Source of the DNA: Leptospira sp. | GTDB taxonomy: Bacteria; Spirochaetota; Leptospiria; Leptospirales; Leptospiraceae | Direction: 5' to 3' | Length of the DNA: 64,000 nt | Assembly: GCA_027531445.1 (NCBI GenBank) | Contig: JAPZRK010000007.1 | Coordinates: forward strand, 152,323-216,322 | In this document: in pieces, positions 1 to 8,908 of the stretch | Layout: the number at the start of each line of letters is the position of its first letter | Position numbering within the stretch: position 1 is the first letter of the stretch | Notes under the pieces: generated by a model | What the model was told of the DNA's origin: nothing | What the model saw: only the letters and a program-made list of their open reading frames with translations | Databases searched by the model: none | Program-made: the position numbers and the translations under genes

Positions 1-2
1 AG

Positions 3-674
3 ACCATTAAAGGTGTGCGAGTTATCAATTCAAATTTAGAAATTCTGAATATAAACTCAGAAGACTGTAAATTTAAATATAGAGATAGTCGATTTAAGTC
101 AGGAGATTGGAAAAATTTAATTATAACGCAAGTTACATTTGAATTATCAACTTCTAATCCACTCAATCTAAAATATCCGGAGGTCCGTCGTCATTGGGAT
201 TCTAAAGAACAATTGTTTGGTGATTTTTCAAAGTTCGATCGTAGAGAGAGGATCTCAACTATAGTTGAATATCGGGAGATGATCTTAAAATTAAGAAAAT
301 CTAAATCTATGGTTTTAGATCCTCTTGACCCAAATTCAAAATCTGTCGGATCTTTTTTTACAAATCCTGTATTAAGTTCAGATGAATTTGTTCAATTTCA
401 AAATAATTTGAAATCATTGGGTCTGGACTTACCGAATGTATTTCCGGAAGCAAGCGGAGGATACAAAGTATCTGCGGCCTGGCTAATTGAGCAGAGTGGC
501 TTTCAAAAAGGTTACACAAAACATGGTGTTGGTATTTCCAGTGCTCACTGCCTTTCATTAATCAATATTAATGGAAAGACAAAAGATCTGCTTAATCTTT
601 CGGAGGAAATCAAACAAGGCGTTTTCAAAAAGTTTAAGATCAATTTAATCCAGGAACCCGTCTACCTTCAGTAA
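3..674 (+). CDS. murB: UDP-N-acetylmuramate dehydrogenase, C-terminal part (5' end outside window)
   Basis: MurB reduces UDP-GlcNAc-enolpyruvate to UDP-MurNAc with NADPH and FAD in cytoplasmic peptidoglycan precursor synthesis. The visible part contains the family motifs 'YRDSRFK', 'DPNSKSVGSFFTNP' (substrate-loop Ser) and 'KVSAAWLIEQSGF', and a C-terminal 'GVGISSAHCLSLIN'. The SFFTNP/AAWLIE spacing fits the longer type I (E. coli-like) MurB. The frame is open to the first base of the window, so the N-terminal FAD-binding half lies upstream; the GTG at 15 is internal and not the start. The next gene, mltG, also acts on the cell wall and follows on the same strand after a short gap, so co-transcription is plausible. 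Confidence 0.9.
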   Translation, partial: TIKGVRVINSNLEILNINSEDCKFKYRDSRFKSGDWKNLIITQVTFELSTSNPLNLKYPEVRRHWDSKEQLFGDFSKFDRRERISTIVEYREMILKLRKSKSMVLDPLDPNSKSVGSFFTNPVLSSDEFVQFQNNLKSLGLDLPNVFPEASGGYKVSAAWLIEQSGFQKGYTKHGVGISSAHCLSLININGKTKDLLNLSEEIKQGVFKKFKINLIQEPVYLQ

Positions 675-727
675 AAAAAGAATTTGAGTGTTTTATTACC
701 ATCGATAATATTGTAGGAGTGACGTAT

Positions 728-1750
728 ATGAAATTGAACCAGAAAAAATCCCTTATCATTTTGCTCGCATTTATATCTATCGTATCGTTAGTTTCCATTA
801 TTTCTTTTTTTGTCATCGATGAGATGAAAGGTGGAGCCGTCGGTGATGGACAAAATAATTTTGAGTTGATCATCGATCCGGGTGAACCGTCATCCACCGT
901 TGTTAAGGAACTTGCGGCAGCGGGTATGATCAAATCATCAGTATATTTCAATTATTTAATAAAATTCACACGTTCAGGAAATAAGATCAAACAAGGTGTC
1001 TATGACATCAATGATGGAATGAGTTCTCGCAAGATTCTTGATGTAATCATCTCTGGTAAGGTGAAACTCGTAAGTTTTACTGTTCCTGAAGGTTACAATA
1101 ATCGTCAAATTGGCGATTTACTCACGGCAAAAAAGCTAACACCTTCGCGAGAGGCATTTTTGTCAGCGGCTTCAAATAAAGCACTTCTAGAAAAATATAA
1201 AATTCCAGCGAGTACAACGGAAGGATATTTATTCCCAGAAACCTATTCTGTTCCTTTAAACTTTCCTGCTGATCGGATCGCTGATATGATGATCAAACGC
1301 TTTTATAAAAAGTTAGCAACCATTCCCGAAGCAAAAGGCATTACACCAAAAGACTTACACGCGAAAATAGTATTGGCATCAATCGTCGAGAGGGAAGCTG
1401 TGCGAAAGGAAGAACGTCCATTGATGGCTGGCGTATTTCTCACACGAATCGAGAAGAATATCAATTTGGAGTCGTGTGCAACGGTTCAATATCTGTTCGA
1501 CAAACCTAAAAAGAGATTATTTGAAACTGATCTAAAAATAGAATCTCCATATAACACATACATTAATGGAGGATGGCCGCCAGGACCTATTTCCAATCCG
1601 GGACTTCCCGCTTTGCTTGCGGCATTTAAGCCAGAAAAATCAGATAAGCTGTTTTTTTTGCTTAAACCCGATGGCTCTCATTACTTTTCAGCAACATTCA
1701 AAGAACATTTGGAAGCCAAAAAACAGTTTATCGACGTGCTCTACAAATAA
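728..1750 (+). CDS. mltG: Endolytic transglycosylase MltG
   Basis: MltG (YceG family) is a membrane-anchored lytic transglycosylase that cuts nascent glycan strands and is thought to terminate their synthesis. The 340-residue protein has one N-terminal transmembrane helix (about residues 8-30), a LysM-like region with 'VPEGYNNRQIG', 'TTEGYLFPETY', and the catalytic segment 'ASIVEREAV' with the presumed catalytic Glu at residue 221, followed by 'SPYNTYINGGWPPGPISNPG', a family hallmark. I chose ATG 728 rather than GTG 719 because an AGGAG Shine-Dalgarno lies at 714-718 with good spacing. The length is normal for the family. It follows murB and precedes a short coiled-coil protein. Confidence 0.95.
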   Translation: MKLNQKKSLIILLAFISIVSLVSIISFFVIDEMKGGAVGDGQNNFELIIDPGEPSSTVVKELAAAGMIKSSVYFNYLIKFTRSGNKIKQGVYDINDGMSSRKILDVIISGKVKLVSFTVPEGYNNRQIGDLLTAKKLTPSREAFLSAASNKALLEKYKIPASTTEGYLFPETYSVPLNFPADRIADMMIKRFYKKLATIPEAKGITPKDLHAKIVLASIVEREAVRKEERPLMAGVFLTRIEKNINLESCATVQYLFDKPKKRLFETDLKIESPYNTYINGGWPPGPISNPGLPALLAAFKPEKSDKLFFLLKPDGSHYFSATFKEHLEAKKQFIDVLYK

Positions 1751-1768
1751 GTCGTAACATTGTGAATT

Positions 1769-2023
1769 ATGAATGAAGATATCATCAACCTCAATGTCGC
1801 AATAGGTTCTATATCGAAAGAGCTCATTGATGTCCAAAAGTCGTTGGATGCCTATCGTCAAAAACAGGCACGACAGGAAGCCATTGACGATGCGGCTCTC
1901 ATTTTTATTGAAAAGGCAGAGTTGGTCATCGAAAAGGCGGAGCGTGGAGAAATCAAACTCACCGACGATCAAAAACGCCGGATCAAAAGCAACCTAGTTA
2001 AGATATTGGGAAAGATTGGTTAG
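1769..2023 (+). CDS. Small helical hypothetical protein
   Basis: An 84-residue, highly charged protein with no signal peptide or membrane segment. Heptad-like patterns of Ile/Leu and charged residues over most of its length suggest one or two coiled-coil helices. It starts 18 bases after the mltG stop and is probably co-transcribed with it. No family is recognised. The upstream Shine-Dalgarno is weak, but the reading frame fills the space between mltG and the next leader and the composition is protein-like. Confidence 0.6.
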   Translation: MNEDIINLNVAIGSISKELIDVQKSLDAYRQKQARQEAIDDAALIFIEKAELVIEKAERGEIKLTDDQKRRIKSNLVKILGKIG

Positions 2024-2117
2024 GAGGTGTTCAAATACGAATTGATCAGATCTTCATTTTTACCAATCCTTCATCATGTTGTAATGCCCTCGTAACAAAC
2101 CTATTGCATACTGAACC

Positions 2118-2190
2118 CTAGCTGGGGGGAAAAATATCATTTTCCCGAACGGGAAATCCCGCCGGCAAAACTTCGAGACTATCGAAAGAG
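2118..2190 (+). promoter_or_regulatory. Structured leader with three hairpins
   Basis: Immediately before the beta-helix lipoprotein gene lie three consecutive short inverted repeats: GGGAAAAAT/ATTTTCCC (2127-2135 with 2139-2146), CGGG/CCCG around AAAT (2150-2153 with 2158-2161), and CTTCGA/TCGAA(A)G (2171-2176 with 2182-2188). The last one abuts the Shine-Dalgarno region (GAGG near 2188). There is no U-run, so it is not a standard terminator. It may be a cis-acting RNA element, but I do not recognise a riboswitch class. This is inference from base pairing only. Confidence 0.4.
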
Positions 2191-2196
2191 GATCAA

Positions 2197-3954
2197 ATGA
2201 AAGGAATTTTTAAAAAGGGATTAGTGATCGCAAGTCTACTTGCTTTTACTTTATCAACTGTAAACTGCGAAAAAAAGAAGGACGATGATACTGGCTTATT
2301 ACTTGCTGCATTGTTTTTTTTGAGTCAGAATGAATGGTCGGTTACAATGGATATTACTGTCAAGCAGGCAGGTGGTACCGTAATGACAACCGCGACTCAT
2401 AACCGTGCGATCGAATTTACACAAGGTGTAAATGCTTCTGTACAAGGTTCAGTCTCTAAGGATTTAGTTCTTACTACAAACGAACGAATTAGAGCCCTTG
2501 CAACTTCGGGAGCCCAAGCTGGTGCAGGAAAAATCACCCTAAGCTTCAAACAGAATACTCAGTCACAAAGATTGAATATCACTTCGAAGTCATTAAAATC
2601 TGGTGGAAATGCAGATCTAATAGATGATTATACAACAGATGTCGGTACGGGAAGTTTTACTCTCGTTGCCAATGATGCCGATCCTACTAACCTAAATCAG
2701 GTTGTTGGTTTAACTATCACAAATCAAGTGTTAGAAGTTACTGCAATTCGTGTAGTTAGAAGAGGATCATATAATCTTGCAAGTCCTACTGCTGGTGAAA
2801 ACGTTTGTGATGGTATTCGCCTTACGGGTTCCCCTACAACTAAGACAGGTACGATTTCAGCATCAGAATCATGGTCAAATGGAATTTTACTTTCTGGAAC
2901 AGTTAACGTAGAAAGTGGAGCAACAATTACCATTCAACCAGGAACAGTGATTTTTGGTCAAAGAGGGTCCTCTATTTTCTTCAAGTCAGGAACTACATTG
3001 ATCTCAAAAGGTACGGCTGCACTACCTATTTGTTGGACTTCATCAAGTTCACCTGGTTCAAGATCTCCAGGGGATTGGGGTGGAATTGTAATGATTGGAA
3101 ACTCTGGGGCATCTAGAGCGTCTAACACAGAAGGTACGACACCAGTTGGTTATGGTGGAGCTGCGACTGGCAGTTCAAATAACTTACAGATGGAATACAC
3201 TATCATCGAGTTTGCCGGAAACGAAGTAGCTCCAGGTGATGAGTTGAATAACCTTAGTATCTATGCATCAAATAGTACACTTTCAAATGTTCAAGTTCAC
3301 CGTGGATTGGATGATGGATTTGAGGCATGGGGTGGATCTGGAACCTGGACGAATCTTATCGCAACTGGTGGATTGGACGACGATTATGACTTAGACGAAG
3401 GTTTCCAAGGAACTCTATCTAATCTTATCGCTCACAAATACCCAACTAACTGCGGTGGAACTTCTTCTACAGATCCACACGGTTTTGAGATGGATGGAAC
3501 CCATTCCCCAACAAGTGCATGTGGAGATAATAATTTAGCTCGTTGCACTACTCCAACAGTTAGCGGTTTTACTCTTATTGGACAGAATATCTCTGGCTCT
3601 CAAGGAATGAGGCTTAGAGAAGGTCTTGCTGGAACTTTTAGCAATGGTTTGATCTACAACTTCAACACGACTTATTTGAGTGGATCCGACGGAACAGGAA
3701 CATACCCTGCTAAATCTTATACAGTTAACAATACTGTATTGGCACAGTCTACAGCATCTGCTGCAAGTACAACTGGTGCTACAAACAATGCAAGTGCATC
3801 ACTTACTGCACTTCCAATCACTTCTGAAGGTAACGTAACGGATGGAAGCTGTGGATTTACTGCGACCAAACCGAACTACACATCGACTGCATCAAATGCA
3901 GGTGGTGGAGCGGGTAACTGGCCATCAGGATGGGCAGCTTTTAGAGCTAGGTAA
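2197..3954 (+). CDS. Lipoprotein with beta-helix-like repeats
   Basis: A 585-residue predicted lipoprotein: the signal peptide ends in 'LSTVNC' (Cys about residue 25), followed by a Lys/Asp-rich tether. Residues about 45-200 form one beta-rich domain. From about residue 220 on there are short turns such as 'SGTVNVESGATITIQPGT', 'WGGIVMIG' and 'LSNVQVHRGLDDGFEAWGG', which resemble right-handed parallel beta-helix proteins. Cys pairs and Asp-rich loops ('GLDDDYDLDEG') suggest metal binding and disulphides. It should sit on a periplasmic or surface face of the outer membrane. It precedes a TonB-dependent receptor, with a small lipoprotein between; a role as an accessory protein to that receptor is inference. 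It ends at a strong terminator. Confidence 0.75.
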   Translation: MKGIFKKGLVIASLLAFTLSTVNCEKKKDDDTGLLLAALFFLSQNEWSVTMDITVKQAGGTVMTTATHNRAIEFTQGVNASVQGSVSKDLVLTTNERIRALATSGAQAGAGKITLSFKQNTQSQRLNITSKSLKSGGNADLIDDYTTDVGTGSFTLVANDADPTNLNQVVGLTITNQVLEVTAIRVVRRGSYNLASPTAGENVCDGIRLTGSPTTKTGTISASESWSNGILLSGTVNVESGATITIQPGTVIFGQRGSSIFFKSGTTLISKGTAALPICWTSSSSPGSRSPGDWGGIVMIGNSGASRASNTEGTTPVGYGGAATGSSNNLQMEYTIIEFAGNEVAPGDELNNLSIYASNSTLSNVQVHRGLDDGFEAWGGSGTWTNLIATGGLDDDYDLDEGFQGTLSNLIAHKYPTNCGGTSSTDPHGFEMDGTHSPTSACGDNNLARCTTPTVSGFTLIGQNISGSQGMRLREGLAGTFSNGLIYNFNTTYLSGSDGTGTYPAKSYTVNNTVLAQSTASAASTTGATNNASASLTALPITSEGNVTDGSCGFTATKPNYTSTASNAGGGAGNWPSGWAAFRAR

Positions 3955-3978
3955 TCAAAAGCCTTCAAAAGCGTTAGT

Positions 3979-4011
3979 AAATGCCTCGCCTTAAAGCGGG
4001 GCATTTTTTTT
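3979..4011 (+). terminator. Rho-independent terminator after the beta-helix lipoprotein gene
   Basis: An 11-bp stem (AAATGCCTCGC with GCGGGGCATTT, one G-T pair) at 3979-3989 and 3996-4006 closes a 6-base loop and runs into eight T residues. It lies 25 bases after the stop codon. This makes the upstream gene an independent transcription unit and separates it from the small lipoprotein gene at 4021. Confidence 0.88.
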
Positions 4012-4020
4012 AGTTATTTC

Positions 4021-4599
4021 ATGAAAACTAGACATTACATAATCGTTGCAATCTTATCCTTAAATCAATGTGATTCAAAAAATCCTTTTAGAGAAGAAAT
4101 TGACCTAAAAAATCGAGAACAAACTGTTCAGATGGAATTACAAAGAAAAAAAATTTTAGAAATGAAGCAGGTAGGTTGCAAACTATCACCTCATATTATA
4201 TCGAAAGAGGATGCGATACAGAATTTTTTAATTGAGCTACAGAAGACGCCAACAGCAAATTTGAAGACTCTAACCAGCAATGATGAAGATCTGGGTTGTA
4301 TTTTTCCACATACGGTTGGCTTCGGTACTGCACTGGATTTTACTCCGATCTTGGAATATCAGAATCTTATGCAACAGCGAAGAGAAATGGGATTGCGTAC
4401 TATTCGTGAAAAAATTCAAAACCATCCGTTTAAAATTAAGGCACTCTCTTGGGAAAAGCCAAGAAATTACAACGGCATTTATGGTCACAAGCCTAGTTCT
4501 TTAGTAATTTCGAGCAACGGTAAGAATCATTATTTGAGCGAAATAAAGATGGTTTTTGAAGTCAATGGAACGTTCAAAGTGGGCGTTTTGGGAAATTAA
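4021..4599 (+). CDS. Hypothetical lipoprotein
   Basis: A 192-residue protein with a short signal peptide and the lipobox 'LNQC' (Cys about residue 17), so probably a lipoprotein. The mature part is mixed alpha/beta with a predicted charged helix (about residues 28-50) and contains two further Cys ('VGCKL', 'LGCIF') that could form a disulphide. No family is recognised. It starts right after the terminator of the preceding gene; the Shine-Dalgarno is weak. It may belong functionally with the lipoprotein before it and the receptor after it, but nothing in its own sequence shows that. Confidence 0.65.
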   Translation: MKTRHYIIVAILSLNQCDSKNPFREEIDLKNREQTVQMELQRKKILEMKQVGCKLSPHIISKEDAIQNFLIELQKTPTANLKTLTSNDEDLGCIFPHTVGFGTALDFTPILEYQNLMQQRREMGLRTIREKIQNHPFKIKALSWEKPRNYNGIYGHKPSSLVISSNGKNHYLSEIKMVFEVNGTFKVGVLGN

Positions 4600-4713
4600 A
4601 TTATTACAATCTGATGACAGTAAATTAATTCAACTGTAATGAAAGGGTAGGGCAAAGTCTTTTCCGTTTCACCCTGAGTCGGTTTCGTGGAAAAAAACCA
4701 ATTGTTGGCTGAT

Positions 4714-7695
4714 ATGAAAAAACTCATCGCGTTTGCATCCCTCTCATTTTTCTTCTTTTTACCTATTTCCATCTGGTCTCAGGCTACTGGATCAATTAAA
4801 GGAACAATTATCGATTCAGAGAATGGAGAGGCAGTGTTCGGAGCAACGATCGTTGTTCGATCTGAAAAGAAATTTGCCAAAACTGACTTTGATGGTAAGT
4901 ATTCGGTAGACCTTGCACCAGGAAGTTACCAAGTAGAATTTCAAATGTATGGGTACGGACCACAAACCAGGTCGGTCACTATATCTGCAGGAAAGTCTGT
5001 TACACAAAACGTAACTTTTGGTGCTCAAACACTGGAAACTGTCGAAGTTAAAGACCGTGCAATTAATGAATCAGACGCGGCACTCCTAAGTTTGCAAAAA
5101 AAGTCTGCCACTGTTTCTGATGCGATAGGAGCAGAATCGATTAAAAAATCGCCAGATTCCTCTGCAAGTGAAGTAGTTCGTCGCGTAAGCGGTATCACCT
5201 TGGTAGGTGGAAAATACGTTTTTGTTAGGGGCTTAGGAGAACGATATTCTTCTACCTATTTGAATGATGCATACATACCATCTACGGAACCGGATAAAAG
5301 AGTTGTACCATTAGATCTTTTTCCTGCTTCACTCATAAAAAATATTCGCATCATCAAGTCATTTGTTCCTGAAGAGTCCGGCGAGTTCTCTGGTGGACTT
5401 GTAAAAATCGAAACGAAAGATTATCCGGATCAGTTTTTTATGAATGTTGGATTGGGTATTGGAATGAACGCCAATACAACGAGAAATAAATGGCTCACTT
5501 TCAATGGTGGAGATTTTTTTGGGAGGCCGACTTCAAATCAAGAACTACCTAGTATCGTTAAAGCAGTACCGGATGTCCTTCCCTTTGAACCAGGCAATCG
5601 ATTTGGCGGGGTTCCACCTCAACTTGTGGGATTTGGAGCGGTCTCCTTTCCAAATAATTGGAGTTATGAAGAAACAAAAGCTCCGTATGACAAGAACTTT
5701 AGTTTTTCGACCGGGAATACCTTCAAGTTAACAGAATCTGGCCAAAGACTTGGTGTGATCTTCGGAACGACTCATTCGGTAGATTATAGGTTTAGAAGGC
5801 AAAAAGACGTACGTTTTGTACCAGGAAATCCAATTGCTACAACCGTTACAGATCTAACAACGATTGGACCATTGCAGTCACAAAACGCTGATATTTATAC
5901 CGAGGAGAGATTGTTCGGTAATAATCTAAACCTAAACTACGAGCCAATGACGGGACAGCAATTCTTCCTTAAAAACTTTTATTCGGTTTCCTCCGAAAAA
6001 ACTGTTAGAGAAGCACAAGGTACAAATAATATAGATCAGTTTGAGTTTTATTCGCAAACCAAAAATTTTATAAGTCGTCAGCTTTTCAATAGCTCGTTAG
6101 GTGGGAAACACGCGCTTAATCTTTTCGGTTCAAATCGTCCGCATACTCTGGACTGGCAAGCCAATTTGGGAGAAGCAAAAAGAGATGAGCCGAATTTAAC
6201 TCAACAGGTTTGGCGGAGACCATCAGGTGGTAGCCCTACGGTCATTCCGACTCGACTTGGTAACAATCCCGACGGTTCAAGATTTTATTCCACAGCAAAC
6301 GATACAGTTAGGAGTGCTTCAGTAGCTTACGAAATTCCATTCGATCAGTGGAATGGACTGAAATCCACCTTCAAATTCGGTGGAAGTGCCTTAGATCGAT
6401 TCAAATCATTTTCATTTCGTGAGTTTGGTTCCAAATCTAATACTGGAGTGACTAACTTAGATCTTTACTTAGTTCCAGGAGAGGTCGCCTACAATCCGCT
6501 AGAGTTTCTAAGAACGAATTCAAGTGGTCAGACAAATAGGACATTTTCTGAACGACAAGTGGAACCGAATGCTTATGATGCATTTCAAAAATTACATAGT
6601 TACTTTGGTCAGGTCGACCTCCCGATAGTTTCAAAAGTAAGATTCATCGGTGGGGTTAGGTATGAAGACTCCTTTCAGAATGTAAAAACATTCGTTTTAA
6701 AAGAACAATGGGATGGAAGTAAGCCAAACTACGGTTGCGATACAAATAATGAATACGAAAGACTTGCTCTGATAAATAGCCGAGCATGTGCTGCTGACAA
6801 CAACGGAATAGGTCAATTGAGAACTCGAGACAAACTACCGAGTGCTAATATAGTATATGAATTTGTGAAAGATCAGAATTTACGTTTTGGTTATTCTGAA
6901 ACAGTGACGAGACCGGATTTTAGGGAATTGTCCCCATTTGCCTTCACACCATTTTTCGGTGCGGATCGAATTCGAGGAAATTCAAATTTAAATAGAACAT
7001 ACATTCATAATTATGATTTCCGATGGGAATGGTATATGGGAGCCTCCAACTATGCTGGCGTAGGTGCATTTATGAAAGAAATGTCCAATCCAATTGAGAC
7101 TATTGGGCAGCCAGTTGCTGGACAAGTATCACCTTTCTTTACTTATGCAAATGCTGGTAAGGCTACGATACGTGGGATAGAAATTGATTTTCGAAGGGAA
7201 TTTCTTGATCGATTTCGATTTGAAACCAACTTTTATTTTATAAAGTCTTTAGTTAATGTCGTGTCATGGGAGCAGTTTACTGTTGGTAGAGCGGGGCTGT
7301 TAAATGTAAACGATCGTAGCTTTTCTTATGATCCTACTAATATTAGACGATCCTTACAAGGTCAGTCTGATTTCGTTGCAAATCTCAAGTTTGATGTTTT
7401 TATCACAAAAGCGAAAGATATGACAGTTGGATTGTATTACAACTATTTTGGAGATCGAATTTTCGTGGTTGGTGCAAATGGAACTCCAGACTCTTATGAA
7501 AAGGGAGTTGGAATCACAGACCTTGTTTATTCTGCCAAAAAAGACGAACGTCTTGATTTCAAATTCGCTGCTAAGAATATCTTTGACCAAAGATTTAGAA
7601 TTTATGTGAGAGATGAACTTTTGAATGAGGAAAAATTATTCCGATCCTACAGAGAAGGGGTATCGTTTTCTATGTCCGCAACTTACAAATTCTAA
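4714..7695 (+). CDS. TonB-dependent outer membrane receptor with N-terminal carboxypeptidase-like domain
   Basis: About 993 residues. The signal peptide ends near 'IWSQA'. Next is a CarboxypepD_reg-like beta-sandwich (about residues 25-105: 'GSIKGTIIDSENGEAVFGA', 'YSVDLAPGSYQVEFQMYGY'), then a plug domain (about 115-240: 'VVRRVSGITLVGGKYVFVRG', 'SGGLVKIETKDYPD') and a beta-barrel ending in an aromatic C-terminus ('SMSATYKF'), as expected for BAM insertion. Such receptors take up siderophores, heme, vitamins or glycans using TonB energy; the substrate cannot be told here. I prefer ATG 4714 over GTG 4687 because it places a normal signal peptide at the N-terminus. It overlaps the convergent methyltransferase gene by four bases. 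Confidence 0.88.
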   Translation: MKKLIAFASLSFFFFLPISIWSQATGSIKGTIIDSENGEAVFGATIVVRSEKKFAKTDFDGKYSVDLAPGSYQVEFQMYGYGPQTRSVTISAGKSVTQNVTFGAQTLETVEVKDRAINESDAALLSLQKKSATVSDAIGAESIKKSPDSSASEVVRRVSGITLVGGKYVFVRGLGERYSSTYLNDAYIPSTEPDKRVVPLDLFPASLIKNIRIIKSFVPEESGEFSGGLVKIETKDYPDQFFMNVGLGIGMNANTTRNKWLTFNGGDFFGRPTSNQELPSIVKAVPDVLPFEPGNRFGGVPPQLVGFGAVSFPNNWSYEETKAPYDKNFSFSTGNTFKLTESGQRLGVIFGTTHSVDYRFRRQKDVRFVPGNPIATTVTDLTTIGPLQSQNADIYTEERLFGNNLNLNYEPMTGQQFFLKNFYSVSSEKTVREAQGTNNIDQFEFYSQTKNFISRQLFNSSLGGKHALNLFGSNRPHTLDWQANLGEAKRDEPNLTQQVWRRPSGGSPTVIPTRLGNNPDGSRFYSTANDTVRSASVAYEIPFDQWNGLKSTFKFGGSALDRFKSFSFREFGSKSNTGVTNLDLYLVPGEVAYNPLEFLRTNSSGQTNRTFSERQVEPNAYDAFQKLHSYFGQVDLPIVSKVRFIGGVRYEDSFQNVKTFVLKEQWDGSKPNYGCDTNNEYERLALINSRACAADNNGIGQLRTRDKLPSANIVYEFVKDQNLRFGYSETVTRPDFRELSPFAFTPFFGADRIRGNSNLNRTYIHNYDFRWEWYMGASNYAGVGAFMKEMSNPIETIGQPVAGQVSPFFTYANAGKATIRGIEIDFRREFLDRFRFETNFYFIKSLVNVVSWEQFTVGRAGLLNVNDRSFSYDPTNIRRSLQGQSDFVANLKFDVFITKAKDMTVGLYYNYFGDRIFVVGANGTPDSYEKGVGITDLVYSAKKDERLDFKFAAKNIFDQRFRIYVRDELLNEEKLFRSYREGVSFSMSATYKF

Positions 7696-8291
7696 CCTTT
7701 CTCGGCCATCAGCCGAATCACATTCGCCTTACCTTGGTGGTATGCTCCTTCATCTAGCTCGATGACGGAGACCTCCAAGGTCTTTATTTTTAAATCTTTA
7801 AAGTCTTCCTTTAACATATCAATTGTATACAGCATATCTGCTTGTTTCGGGCCACCGGATTGATTTTCTAACTGTTTTGGTTCGAAAGCTTCTAGTATCA
7901 ATATTCCAGATGGAGCCAAGCATCTTACTACCTTTTGGTGAACCCGCTGACGAATATTTGGTGAAAAGTGTGCATAAATAAGTCCAATACAATCAAATTG
8001 AGCTTCACCAAATTCAAACTGCAAAGCATCCGAAATGTTATAGTGAACCTTTACATTCGATTCCAACGAGAGACGTTGACATTTGGATTGTCCAGCTAAG
8101 CTCTGGTCAAATGCGGTAACTTCCCAGCCAAGTGTAGCCGCATAAACGGCATTGCGTCCTTCCCCTTCACAAGGTAGAAGCATTCGACCGGGTTTCAAAC
8201 CATCAATCGTCTGTGCAAAAAAATGATTGGGAGACTTGCCGTATGCAAACTCGTTGGCTGAATATCGTTCATTCCAAAAATGGGCATTCAT
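7692..8291 (-). CDS. SAM-dependent methyltransferase (class I)
   Basis: A 199-residue Rossmann-fold methyltransferase. Visible are the N-terminal 'FWNERYSANEFAYGKSPN' typical of TehB/thiopurine-type enzymes, motif I 'LLPCEGEGRNAVYAA' (SAM-binding, residues about 38-52), the acidic 'VTAFDQS' motif II, 'FDCIGLIYAHF' and a 'LAPSGILILEAF' strand. Related proteins methylate small molecules such as tellurite, selenite or thiols; the substrate is unknown. It is convergent with the TonB receptor gene, with a 4-base overlap of the 3' ends, and stands alone on its strand. Confidence 0.85.
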   Translation of the reverse strand: MNAHFWNERYSANEFAYGKSPNHFFAQTIDGLKPGRMLLPCEGEGRNAVYAATLGWEVTAFDQSLAGQSKCQRLSLESNVKVHYNISDALQFEFGEAQFDCIGLIYAHFSPNIRQRVHQKVVRCLAPSGILILEAFEPKQLENQSGGPKQADMLYTIDMLKEDFKDLKIKTLEVSVIELDEGAYHQGKANVIRLMAEKG

Positions 8292-8393
8292 ACAATGATT
8301 GGACGAATAAGAAGTAGTAATCTTATAAATCTGGTAGAAACTTTAAGGATATAAATTACTTTTAAATTTTTCCTTCTCTTGTTCTCATGAGCA

Positions 8394-8795
8394 ATGAGCA
8401 TATTTGACAGTTTAAAAGCAGTGGCCGCACAGGCTATGGACCTCGTAGAAAAAAATCCACAAATCATCGAAGGCATTAAAAAGATCATCGAGGAGAACGG
8501 TGGTGTTTCGGGCCTTGTGGCAAAATTTAAAGAGAAAGGTTTCTCTGAAGTCGCATCTTCATGGATCAGTAGTGGAGAAAATTCTGCACTCAATCCATCG
8601 GATCTAGTATCCGTCCTGGGTAAAGATTCCGTAAACGATCTTGCCGCAAAAGTGGGAATGGATCCAGACACGACAGCAGGCGTTGTCAGTAACTTACTAC
8701 CTATTGTCATAGACAAGCTATCGCCAGATGGTAATGAACCTAAAGATGATGTAGCAAGTCAATTGACTTCTCTTGCATCCATGTTCATGAAATAA
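8394..8795 (+). CDS. DUF937 / YidB-like protein
   Basis: A 133-residue small cytoplasmic protein with no signal peptide. It carries the family pattern of a Gly-rich helix-turn region ('ENGGVSGLVAKFKEKGFSEV', 'SSWISSGEN') and a second half 'DLAAKVGMDPDTTAGVVSNLLPIVIDKLSP', which matches DUF937/YidB proteins (PF06078-like). The function of the family is unknown. It is divergent from the methyltransferase gene and followed by its own terminator, so it is monocistronic. Confidence 0.8.
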   Translation: MSIFDSLKAVAAQAMDLVEKNPQIIEGIKKIIEENGGVSGLVAKFKEKGFSEVASSWISSGENSALNPSDLVSVLGKDSVNDLAAKVGMDPDTTAGVVSNLLPIVIDKLSPDGNEPKDDVASQLTSLASMFMK

Positions 8796-8801
8796 ATTGA
8801 C

Positions 8802-8835
8802 TTCACCTCTCTTTAGTGAGAGGTGAAAGCTTTTT
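8802..8835 (+). terminator. Rho-independent terminator of the DUF937 gene
   Basis: A perfect 10-bp stem, TTCACCTCTC (8802-8811) with GAGAGGTGAA (8818-8827), with a 6-base loop, is followed by AGCTTTTT. It lies 6 bases after the stop codon of the DUF937 gene. Because its stem is symmetrical it could also slow transcription from the opposite gene at 8909. Confidence 0.88.
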
Positions 8836-8908
8836 GTAAAATGGCAACCTTAGCTGTTCGGTGATTCGTAGCTGGCTAAGGCTCGTTTACCACAACATTC
8901 TAATTGAA

